Assembly (NCBI GenBank): GCA_013203855.1
Contig: JABMPG010000279.1
Coordinates: 1-5,985 of the forward strand
Origin: a bacterium
Lineage (GTDB): Bacteria > Sumerlaeota > Sumerlaeia > UBA8349
Length of the DNA stretch: 5,985 nucleotides
Direction of reading: 5' to 3'
The position numbers and the translations under genes were made by a program. Every line of letters begins with the position of its first letter. Position 1 is the stretch's first letter. Shown here one piece after another: positions 1 through 5,819 of this stretch. The notes below the pieces were generated by a model. The model saw only the letters and a list, made by a program, of their open reading frames with translations, did no database searches and was not told the DNA's origin.

Positions 1-1
1 G

Positions 2-1291
2 ATCACAGCCTATACCGGATTGGACCCTTCCGAGCATGGAATTCTGGAATCCGTGAACTATTTCGCCAAGGGAGAGGACCGGGTAAAGGTGGACACGTCG
101 GCTTTCCAGGGCCGCACGTTCTGGGACCGGGCCGGAGAGGCGGGGCGGCGCGTGTGCGTGATCAATCCCTTCATGGCCTATCCGGTCTGGCCGGTCAACG
201 GCGTGATGGTAAATGGCCCAGTCTTCATCTCGGGGAAGATCCAAGTCTCCGATCTGGCCCTTTTGGAGGGGATCTGCGCTCCGGAAAGCCTCGGCGGAAT
301 TGTCGATTTCCCTTCTAAGAAGACACTTGGCGCGTTTTGTGAAAAGGTATTCAACGATACGCGAGAGCAGGCGGCTTTCGGGCGCGAACTTTTCGGGTGC
401 GTTCAGCCGGACCTTTTCTTCCAGGCATTTCTGACGAGCGACCGGCTCAAGCATTTTCTGTGGCGCTTCGGAGATCCCGAAGATCCGGCTTGGCCGGGGC
501 CGAATCGGTTCGAGAAGACGATCGAGGATTTTTACCAACTGATGGATGAAGAGATCGGGCGGTTTGCGGATCTCCTTGGACCGGGGGATCGTCTGGTTGT
601 GGTCAGCGATCATGGACACGGGATGCGGTGCACGCATGTTTTCAACGTCAACGAGTTCCTGAGGCAGCGGGGCGACGTTGTGAGTCGTGCCAGGGCCTTT
701 GGCCCCAAGCGGCTGCTCGAATATGCAAAGAACGCCTTTCTTTCCATCATGGCTCGGCTGGATCTTCAAGACTATGTAAAGGTGGTGGCCAAACTGATCC
801 CCGGCGCGCGGAAGATCAAGAAGGGGAAGCACTTGACCGACAACTCCCGGAACCGGGCCTACGTGTCGGATTTCACGGGGACAAATCCGTTTGGCGGGAT
901 CTGTATCAATCGAAGCCTAGTGGAAGATTACGAGGAGTTTCGCGAGAGTCTGATGAAGGACTTGGCGCGTCTGGAGTATGAGGGGAAGCCGGTTTTCCTG
1001 TGGATCCGTAAGCGGGAAGAGATGTTCGGCGGGGCGTTCCTGGACCGGTTTCCCGATATTCTTTTCGCCATGCAGCCCGAACTGGGAGTCAACTGGGGGC
1101 TGCACGCGAAAATGTTTGCAAAGAATCCGACCCACAAGGCTCTGAGCGGCGGGCATCGGGAGATGGGGGTGATCTTGAGCACCGGCGCGCTCGAGCCGGA
1201 GGCGTCCCTCGACCGGCTGTACGGTTCGGTTCTGGCTTTTTGGGGAATCCAGGCAAGGGATTCCACGAGCGGGTCCCTCTTTCGACAGTAG
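2..1291 (+). CDS. Alkaline-phosphatase-superfamily protein, type I phosphodiesterase/nucleotide pyrophosphatase-like (5' partial)
   Basis: The frame is open to the left edge: the residues before the TTG at 20 read ITAYTG and run into LDPSEHGI. This matches the family's conserved T-G-x-x-P-x-x-H-G-I segment, so the TTG is internal and the true start lies upstream. Numbering from that TTG, visible metal-site motifs are D141-x3-H145 (in SDRLKHFLW), the SDHGHG motif with D197/H198, and H379 in GGHREMG. In the known family these residues bind two metals that hydrolyse phosphate esters or phosphodiesters. The metal-binding Asp and Thr/Ser nucleophile of the N-terminal half would lie outside the window. 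The segment TNPFGGICIN and a C-terminal helix ending in a short G-SL tail also fit the family. No signal peptide or substrate can be judged. The coding strand is G-rich, unlike the genes that follow, and no terminator is obvious after the TAG. Family assignment is firm; substrate is unknown. Confidence 0.88.
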   Translation: MTAYTGLDPSEHGILESVNYFAKGEDRVKVDTSAFQGRTFWDRAGEAGRRVCVINPFMAYPVWPVNGVMVNGPVFISGKIQVSDLALLEGICAPESLGGIVDFPSKKTLGAFCEKVFNDTREQAAFGRELFGCVQPDLFFQAFLTSDRLKHFLWRFGDPEDPAWPGPNRFEKTIEDFYQLMDEEIGRFADLLGPGDRLVVVSDHGHGMRCTHVFNVNEFLRQRGDVVSRARAFGPKRLLEYAKNAFLSIMARLDLQDYVKVVAKLIPGARKIKKGKHLTDNSRNRAYVSDFTGTNPFGGICINRSLVEDYEEFRESLMKDLARLEYEGKPVFLWIRKREEMFGGAFLDRFPDILFAMQPELGVNWGLHAKMFAKNPTHKALSGGHREMGVILSTGALEPEASLDRLYGSVLAFWGIQARDSTSGSLFRQ

Positions 1292-1441
1292 CCGGAATCA
1301 GAATGACTCCGATCCTGAAAACCACTATCTCCTTGCTTCCCCTTCCTTCATTCTTTACTGTTCAAGTCGCCTGTTCTCAATCCTGTAGAACACGCGTGCG
1401 ATTCTTTCAAAAAACCACCAACTTTTTCCCGCCCCAAAGCG

Positions 1442-1451
1442 TCTTATAAGA
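1442..1451 (+). promoter_or_regulatory. Possible promoter -10 / palindrome upstream of the sigma-TPR gene
   Basis: A perfect 10-base palindrome TCTTATAAGA contains TATAAG (1445-1450), a reasonable sigma-70-like -10 hexamer. It lies about 34 bases before the ATG at 1485, leaving room for a short leader. A matching -35 box is poor: TTTTTC at 1423-1428 gives a 16-base spacer. The rest of the 193-base gap after the phosphodiesterase gene shows only an 8-base palindrome CACGCGTG at 1391-1398 and no clear terminator or RNA gene. This is inference from position and composition only. Confidence 0.25.
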
Positions 1452-1484
1452 TGGAAGGCTTCAGGCGGTAGAAGAAGACCGGGC

Positions 1485-3284
1485 ATGACCAACCTGGAAG
1501 ACATTGTCCTCCGCGCTCAGCTCGGCGACGGGGAGGCTTACGGCCTTCTGGTCCGTCGCTTTCAGGATATGGCCCTGTCCTACGCCTTCTCGTTTCTCGG
1601 CGACCTGGAACTCGCCGAGGACGCCCGACAGGAAGCTTTCCTCGGCGCCTACTGTGATCTTCTCGCCTTGCGAGACCCGGCGGCATTTCCCGGATGGTTC
1701 CGCCAGATTGTCCGCAAGCACTCGATCGCTATCCGCCGGGGCCGGCGGGTTCTCATGGTGCCTCTCGAAGACGCCGCCGAGCCGGTTTCCTCCCGCCCCG
1801 GCCCGGTCGAGCAGGCCCAGAGCCGTCAGGTCCAGGAGAGAGTCGAGCAGGCCATCGAAAACCTGCCTCTTCAAGAGCGGGAAACCACCCGGCTCTTCCA
1901 CCTCGACGGGTTTTCGATGCGGGAGATCGCGACCCGGCTCGAAATCCCGGAGAAAACTGTCAAGAGCCGTCTGTATTCCGCCCGTGAGCGGCTGCGCTAC
2001 CATCTGATGGAACTGGTGAAAGACACCGTGCAAGATAATTCCCGGCCCCACAAGAAACCCCTCCTCACGGCCGCCTCCCAAGAGGCCATCGCCGGTTTCG
2101 AACAGGAACTCGGCAGCCTCCTGCGTACGCCCTCACACGACGACTACCTCCGAGCGGGAGACCTGGTCTGCGCCAAGGGGCGACTCCTGCGGTTCATGGG
2201 CCGCATGAATGAAGCCTTCGCCGCCTTCCGGGATGCCCTCGATATCCCCGGCCTCAAGAAAAACCCCCTCACCCGCGCCCGCCTACGGGCCGAAATCGGC
2301 CTCACCTATGTTCAGGTGTCCGACTACGACAGCGCAACCCGAGAACTCCGCTACGCCCGCACCGCCATTCGGAAACTCGGAGATACCCCCGCCCTCCTCG
2401 CCGCCGTGGAAAACGGCCTCGGCATGTGCGCTTGGGGGAAAGGCAATTTCACCCGGGCCCGCCGATACTACGAGCAAACAATCGAAATCAGCCGCGCCGC
2501 CAGGTGCGATGTCCTTGAAGCCGAGGCCCGAAACAACCTCGCCCTCGTCGACTGGAAGGCAGGCCGTCTGGCCCGCGCCCAGGCCAGTTTCCGCCAATGC
2601 GTCGACCAGTGGCAGGAACTCAAGAACCGGTTCGGCCAAGCCCTGAGCCTCATGAACCTCGGCATACTCGAAGAAAACCAGGATCACGCCATCCCGGCTC
2701 GCAAGTGCTACCTCCAGTCCCTGAAACTCGCCGAAGAAATCGGCTTTCTACAGCTACAGTCCGCTTGCCACGGAAACCTCGCCAACCTCGCCCTGATCGA
2801 AGAGCGATGGGACGAAGCCCGAGAAGAAGCCAGCAAGTCCCTGAAAATGGCCGAATCCATCGGCGACCGCCGAAGCCAGGCCATCGCCCTCGAGAATCTC
2901 GCACTCGCCGAGATCGGCGCCCGACGCTTCGCCGAAACTGCCCGGGCCCTCCGAAAGGCGAGAAAACTCGCCACCCAGACTGCCGACGCGGAAAGACGGG
3001 TCTCCCTTGATCTCGTCGAGGCGGAAAGCCTCCTTGAGCAGGAAAACCCGGCCAAAGCGGGCCAACTTCTCGACAAAGCCGAGCCAATCCTCCGCAAGTC
3101 TTACCCACTCGAGTTGGGCCGATTCTTCCGCCTTCGAGCCCGGCAACTCATCCTGAGCCACCAACCCGAGAACGCCCGGAAGGCTCTGCGGGAGGCCTTG
3201 AAACTCTGCGAAAAGCAGGGAAACAAGATGGAGCAGAGGCGAGTGACTCGATTTCTCCAGGGGCTTGACAAGACGCCCGGATAG
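1485..3284 (+). CDS. ECF-family RNA polymerase sigma factor fused to a C-terminal TPR domain
   Basis: This 599-residue protein begins with a complete ECF sigma factor. Region 2 spans about residues 8-85, with AEDARQEAFLGAY and the FPGWFRQIVRKH segment. A linker (86-114) leads to region 4 at about 115-172, where a helix-turn-helix reads FSMREIATRLEIPEKTVKSR. From about residue 225 to 580 the protein is all-helical TPR-like repeats with a 40-residue period, for example starting near 306, 346, 386, 426, 466, 506 and 546. Each has the small/aromatic TPR pattern (NLALVDWKAGRLARAQASF, NLANLALIEERWDEAREEA). A plain ECF factor is about 170-200 residues, so the TPR part doubles or triples it. The family directs RNA polymerase to special promoters; TPRs bind proteins or ligands. 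No anti-sigma or zinc-finger membrane gene is adjacent, so the TPR part probably regulates the sigma activity in cis (inference). ECF factors with C-terminal TPRs are known (e.g. ECF42), but I do not assign a group. ATG 1485 has a weak upstream purine stretch (GAAGAAG) and no better in-frame start before it. Codons are strongly C-ending. Confidence 0.92.
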   Translation: MTNLEDIVLRAQLGDGEAYGLLVRRFQDMALSYAFSFLGDLELAEDARQEAFLGAYCDLLALRDPAAFPGWFRQIVRKHSIAIRRGRRVLMVPLEDAAEPVSSRPGPVEQAQSRQVQERVEQAIENLPLQERETTRLFHLDGFSMREIATRLEIPEKTVKSRLYSARERLRYHLMELVKDTVQDNSRPHKKPLLTAASQEAIAGFEQELGSLLRTPSHDDYLRAGDLVCAKGRLLRFMGRMNEAFAAFRDALDIPGLKKNPLTRARLRAEIGLTYVQVSDYDSATRELRYARTAIRKLGDTPALLAAVENGLGMCAWGKGNFTRARRYYEQTIEISRAARCDVLEAEARNNLALVDWKAGRLARAQASFRQCVDQWQELKNRFGQALSLMNLGILEENQDHAIPARKCYLQSLKLAEEIGFLQLQSACHGNLANLALIEERWDEAREEASKSLKMAESIGDRRSQAIALENLALAEIGARRFAETARALRKARKLATQTADAERRVSLDLVEAESLLEQENPAKAGQLLDKAEPILRKSYPLELGRFFRLRARQLILSHQPENARKALREALKLCEKQGNKMEQRRVTRFLQGLDKTPG

Positions 3285-3339
3285 AGTGACAACCCGTAGC
3301 GATGGCCACGACCGGGCCGTCTCAGCGCCAAGCATGGAA

Positions 3340-3346
3340 GAGGAAG
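3340..3346 (+). promoter_or_regulatory. Ribosome binding site for the first exported-protein gene
   Basis: GAGGAAG lies five bases before ATG 3352. It decides the start: the longer readings (TTG 3265, overlapping the sigma gene, or ATG 3334) would put a hydrophilic, acidic stretch before the signal peptide. Starting at 3352 gives a normal signal peptide immediately. Confidence 0.7.
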
Positions 3347-3351
3347 CAGAG

Positions 3352-3948
3352 ATGAAAATCGGAAGTTCACAAAAAACAATCCTCGCGCTGATCGCGCTCC
3401 TCACGGCAGGACTCGTTTCCGCCTGGGTCAACCTTCGAGTCCAAGCAGAAAGGGCCGTGAGTTCCGACCCGCCTGCCACGATCAGCCCCTACAATCTGAC
3501 ATTTTCCCAGATCGCTAGTTCCGGCTCCTCCGGCGAGTCATCGAGTTACCAGATCGAGGACACAATCCGGGTTGCCGCCGCCAATGCCGAAACTCAGTCC
3601 AGCGGCTCCTACTCCATCGTCAATCCCCTCGGGCATCAACCCCTCGCCAACAACGGACTCGCCATCGGGCAGGGAACCGTGATGGCCCTGCACTGGCCCA
3701 CTTCCGACCAGCCCATCGGCAGCCGGGGATACTACATCTACCGCAGCGCCACCGGCGACTACGGCACCTATTCCCTTGTGAACAGCACCCCCGTCGAAGT
3801 TCCGCCTTACTACGACCGCGACCTGGAGGACGGCGATTACTACTACGTCGTCTATCTGAAAACCACCACCGACCTGATCCAGTGGACCCCGCCGCTGTTC
3901 GGGACCATCGACGCCATGACATCGTCCAAAACCTGGAACAGGTACTGA
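3352..3948 (+). CDS. Exported protein: Y-x-hydrophobic module plus fibronectin-III-like domain
   Basis: A 198-residue protein with an N-terminal signal peptide: K2, K8, then hydrophobic ILALIALLTAGLVSA (about 10-24). Cleavage could be after VSA24 or VQA32; there is no lipobox cysteine, so it should be secreted or periplasmic. Residues 45-93 form a Ser/Gly-rich beta module that is repeated without gaps in the next gene. Residues about 103-170 resemble a fibronectin-type-III domain: HW near the start, the G-Y-Y-I-Y-R-S strand, a Y-x-D turn and the DGDYYYVVYLK strand. The tail ends TWNRY. The gene follows the sigma-TPR gene after 67 bases and precedes its paralogue by 67 bases, so an operon is likely. 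No catalytic motif is visible. Likely role (inference): a structural, binding or adhesion component outside the inner membrane. No function is known to me for this arrangement. Confidence 0.82.
   Translation: MKIGSSQKTILALIALLTAGLVSAWVNLRVQAERAVSSDPPATISPYNLTFSQIASSGSSGESSSYQIEDTIRVAAANAETQSSGSYSIVNPLGHQPLANNGLAIGQGTVMALHWPTSDQPIGSRGYYIYRSATGDYGTYSLVNSTPVEVPPYYDRDLEDGDYYYVVYLKTTTDLIQWTPPLFGTIDAMTSSKTWNRY
3484..3630 (+). repeat. Copy 1 of a 49-residue secreted module (protein-level repeat)
   Basis: This segment encodes residues 45-93 of the first exported protein. It aligns without gaps to the segment at 4133-4279, with 26 of 49 residues identical by hand count. Shared blocks include FSQI, SSG, EDTI, TQ and VN. 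Inside the module, three Y-x-(L/I/V) strands start at module positions 3, 22 and 43, suggesting a three-stranded beta unit of about 20 residues per step. Confidence 0.8.
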
Positions 3949-3998
3949 CGTCTGATTCTGGAAAAGAGAGATTTGGGAAGGAAACTTCGCAGTCGTTG

Positions 3999-4006
3999 AA
4001 AGGAGG
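3999..4006 (+). promoter_or_regulatory. Strong ribosome binding site for the second exported-protein gene
   Basis: AAAGGAGG is a near-perfect match to the anti-Shine-Dalgarno sequence and lies nine bases before ATG 4016. It is the best such site in the window and suggests efficient translation of this small protein. Confidence 0.8.
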
Positions 4007-4015
4007 AAGGAAATC

Positions 4016-4351
4016 ATGCCGTATCGAGGTAAAAGAAGGTGGGGCTTTCTTCTGACAGCCATCCTCGCCGTCGCGCTCGCCGGAACCGGTTTTGCTCTGA
4101 CACTGCACTCGGACCCCCTGCCCCAGGCCACCACCCCCTACACCCTCGGCTTCTCGCAGATCACCGCCGGAGCGTCCTCGGGGCAGTCCCTGAACTACGC
4201 CGTGGAAGACACGATCAAAATGACGGCGGCCGATGAGACCACCCAGGAAAGCGGTGCCTACACCGTCGTCAACGTCCTGGCCGAATTCGCACCCGTCCAG
4301 CCCGGCCTGCCCGGCGCCGCCGCAGACGATGCGCACTGGAACGCTTACTGA
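4016..4351 (+). CDS. Small exported protein with the shared Y-x-hydrophobic module
   Basis: A 111-residue protein with a clear signal peptide: a basic start (R4, K6, R7, R8) followed by FLLTAILAVALAGTGFA, with probable cleavage after A27. The mature part is about 84 residues. Residues 40-88 are the gapless paralogue of residues 45-93 in the preceding protein. A short Pro/Ala/Gly-rich tail follows and the protein ends HWNAY, echoing the TWNRY end of its neighbour. The fibronectin-III-like domain of the neighbour is absent, so this is the minimal form: signal peptide, module and tail. There is no cysteine and no catalytic motif. Strong translation signals and small size would suit an abundant structural or surface subunit (inference). 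It is a real gene because of the conserved module, the signal peptide and the strong ribosome binding site. I do not recognise a named family. Confidence 0.82.
   Translation: MPYRGKRRWGFLLTAILAVALAGTGFALTLHSDPLPQATTPYTLGFSQITAGASSGQSLNYAVEDTIKMTAADETTQESGAYTVVNVLAEFAPVQPGLPGAAADDAHWNAY
4133..4279 (+). repeat. Copy 2 of the 49-residue secreted module (protein-level repeat)
   Basis: This segment encodes residues 40-88 of the small exported protein and pairs with 3484-3630. The tyrosines at module positions 3, 22 and 43 are kept, as are FSQI, SSG, EDTI and the final V-N-x-L. Conservation is stronger at protein level than expected from a recent DNA duplication, which points to an older, selected duplication (inference). 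Confidence 0.8.
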
Positions 4352-4380
4352 ACCCGGCTTGACACCCAAGCCGCCAAAAG

Positions 4381-4386
4381 AAAGGA
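4381..4386 (+). promoter_or_regulatory. Ribosome binding site for the beta-helix gene
   Basis: AAAGGA lies eight bases before ATG 4395. It supports that start over the longer in-frame reading from 4233, whose extra 54 residues overlap the previous gene, are rich in Pro/Ser/Thr and would bury the signal peptide inside the protein. Confidence 0.75.
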
Positions 4387-4394
4387 CTACACCG

Positions 4395-5738
4395 ATGAAA
4401 CACCGCTTCACCATCACAATCCTCCTCCTGGCATCCATGGGTCTCATCTTCTTCTCGGATGTCTGCGCCCAGCAGGTCGAGTTCAACTACAATGGCCGAG
4501 TCAAAGTCCAGGGACAGCCCTTCGACGGCGATGGCCTCTTCAAGTTCTCCCTCGTCAACAAAGATGCCTCCATCACCTACTGGGCCAACGACGGCCTCAG
4601 CCTGGACGGCTCTGAACCAACCACGGCCGTCCTCGCGCCCGTAAACAACAGCTTCTTCAGCGTGAACATCGGGGACATGTCCATTCCGAACATGGCGTAT
4701 CTTGACAAAGAAGTGTTCGCGCGGGACGAACAAGTCTACCTTCGCGTTTGGTTCAGCGATGGAGTCGGCCCGTTCGAACTCCTGAATCCAGACCGAAAGA
4801 TCACGAATGTTGACCTTCTCGGGATCAAGACCTCCCGCTACACCGATTACACGATCTATGTCAATCCCTCGAGTGGCAATGATGACCATTCGGGTCTGGA
4901 TCAGAGCAAACCGAAAAGAACCATTCAGTCTGCGGTAGATTCTCTCCCACCGCAACTCAAGTGCAGTGTAACGATAAAGCTTGCGCCTGGAGTCTATCGG
5001 GAACTCGTGAACATCCATGGCATCTCTGCGGCAGTGGGGAAGAAACTCAGGCTGTTGGGAGACGAGACTTGGACAGTCAACTCTCCGACATCTCCCAATG
5101 TCCGCATTACCGGAACAGATGACGACGTCACGTGTGTTCGAAATCCGTGCATGTACATTGAGCAGACTAGTGGCTTTGTCATTGAAGGGCTTCTACTCGA
5201 CTATTCAGTCATCAATGCCTTGTACTTGGAGTCGTGCTCGACTTTTGAGATCCGCCGTTGCGTCATGAGGGACAGTTTCCGCGGACTATTCGTTTCCTAC
5301 TCCAGAGGATACGTGTACGATTGTCTCTTCATCGAAAACAGCAATCCCGGGATGGACACGAGACAGGCAAGCCTGTGGTTCTACGACTGCAAGTTCAATG
5401 ATAACTCCACAGACGGGATATACTGTCGCGATAACTGCAACCTCTATCTCACTCGGTGTGAGGTGGTTGGAAATACCAGACGAGGTATGTCTCTGTATGG
5501 GAACTGCTCGGCTGACTTCTATGAAACCGGCAAAATATCCAACAACGGCGACGTCGGGTTTTCAATTTTCAGACACTCAAGCGCACGCTTCTGGGAAGGC
5601 TACACAGGTGAGATTATGAACAACGGTGGCCCCGGAATCGAGGTAGCCGGCCAAAGCCACTGCTCACGCGCCACGGCCAATGGGATATCTGGCAACAGTC
5701 CTAATACGACAACTGCCAACGGTGGCGCCTTCTATTAA
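4395..5738 (+). CDS. Exported right-handed beta-helix protein with N-terminal secreted beta domain
   Basis: A 447-residue protein. The signal peptide is residues 1-25 (K2, R4, hydrophobic ITILLLASMGLIFF, probable cleavage VCA25/QQ); the Cys at 24 is not in a lipobox. Residues about 27-140 form a beta-rich domain with FNYNGRV, a G-L-F-K-F-S-L-V-N strand, YWANDG and LRVWFSDG, a pattern I recognise from modular secreted proteins of environmental bacteria. Residues about 152-180 hold the beta-helix entry motif (IYVNPSSGNDDHSG, then KPKRTIQSAVDSL). The remainder is pectate-lyase-like right-handed beta-helix coils of about 22 residues, with Cys at 289, 310, 332 and 355 at equivalent coil positions. 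The protein ends NGGAFY. Such folds act in carbohydrate binding or cleavage or as surface adhesins; no catalytic triad can be named here. The gene follows its neighbour by 43 bases and is probably co-transcribed. GC content falls in the helix-coding part compared with the start of the gene. Confidence 0.88.
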   Translation: MKHRFTITILLLASMGLIFFSDVCAQQVEFNYNGRVKVQGQPFDGDGLFKFSLVNKDASITYWANDGLSLDGSEPTTAVLAPVNNSFFSVNIGDMSIPNMAYLDKEVFARDEQVYLRVWFSDGVGPFELLNPDRKITNVDLLGIKTSRYTDYTIYVNPSSGNDDHSGLDQSKPKRTIQSAVDSLPPQLKCSVTIKLAPGVYRELVNIHGISAAVGKKLRLLGDETWTVNSPTSPNVRITGTDDDVTCVRNPCMYIEQTSGFVIEGLLLDYSVINALYLESCSTFEIRRCVMRDSFRGLFVSYSRGYVYDCLFIENSNPGMDTRQASLWFYDCKFNDNSTDGIYCRDNCNLYLTRCEVVGNTRRGMSLYGNCSADFYETGKISNNGDVGFSIFRHSSARFWEGYTGEIMNNGGPGIEVAGQSHCSRATANGISGNSPNTTTANGGAFY

Positions 5739-5771
5739 CCTGCTTGGCAGTCCCAGTCCGAGCTAGATGGA

Positions 5772-5800
5772 AGGGGCGGGACCCCATAGGTTCCGCCCCT
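5772..5800 (+). terminator. Strong hairpin between convergent genes, probable transcription terminator
   Basis: AGGGGCGGGACC (5772-5783) pairs with GGTTCCGCCCCT (5789-5800): 12 pairs, including one G-U, with a five-base loop CCATA. It lies 33 bases after the stop of the beta-helix gene and 19 bases beyond the end of the permease gene on the other strand. The following bases (CATTCTATTA) are only partly T-rich. On the minus strand the stem is followed by TTCCATCT. It could serve both strands; the lack of a clean U-run lowers certainty about the intrinsic mechanism. Confidence 0.7.
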
Positions 5801-5819
5801 CATTCTATTACCCCCCTGC

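Noticed and set aside
1391..1398. CACGCGTG palindrome as an operator
   Set aside because: It is a lone eight-base palindrome with no second copy or clear relation to a promoter; chance is a sufficient explanation.
3287..3321. ECF-type promoter TGACAACC ... CGTC before the exported genes
   Set aside because: The spacing between the two boxes is about 23 bases, too long for the usual 15-17, so it is not a convincing target site for the sigma factor.
3265..3351. Longer reading of the first exported protein from TTG 3265 or ATG 3334
   Set aside because: It would overlap the sigma gene and place a charged, non-hydrophobic stretch before the signal peptide; ATG 3352 has a good ribosome binding site.
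2754..3479. Long minus-strand reading frames (also 1461-2081, 3620-4486 and 4269-5018)
   Set aside because: They are antisense to genes with clear domains and signal peptides, have no recognisable motifs, and are expected by chance in GC-rich sequence.
4028..4060. Twin-arginine (Tat) signal in the small exported protein (KRRWGFLL)
   Set aside because: The residues after R-R do not match the R-R-x-F-L-K order, and the hydrophobic core is typical of an ordinary Sec signal peptide.
4233..4394. N-terminal extension of the beta-helix protein by 54 residues
   Set aside because: It lies mostly within the well-supported small exported gene in another frame, is of low-complexity Pro/Ser/Thr composition, and would internalise the signal peptide.
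4395..4469. Lipoprotein signal on the beta-helix protein because of Cys 24
   Set aside because: The residues before the Cys are SDV, not the L-(A/S)-(G/A) lipobox; cleavage after VCA fits better.
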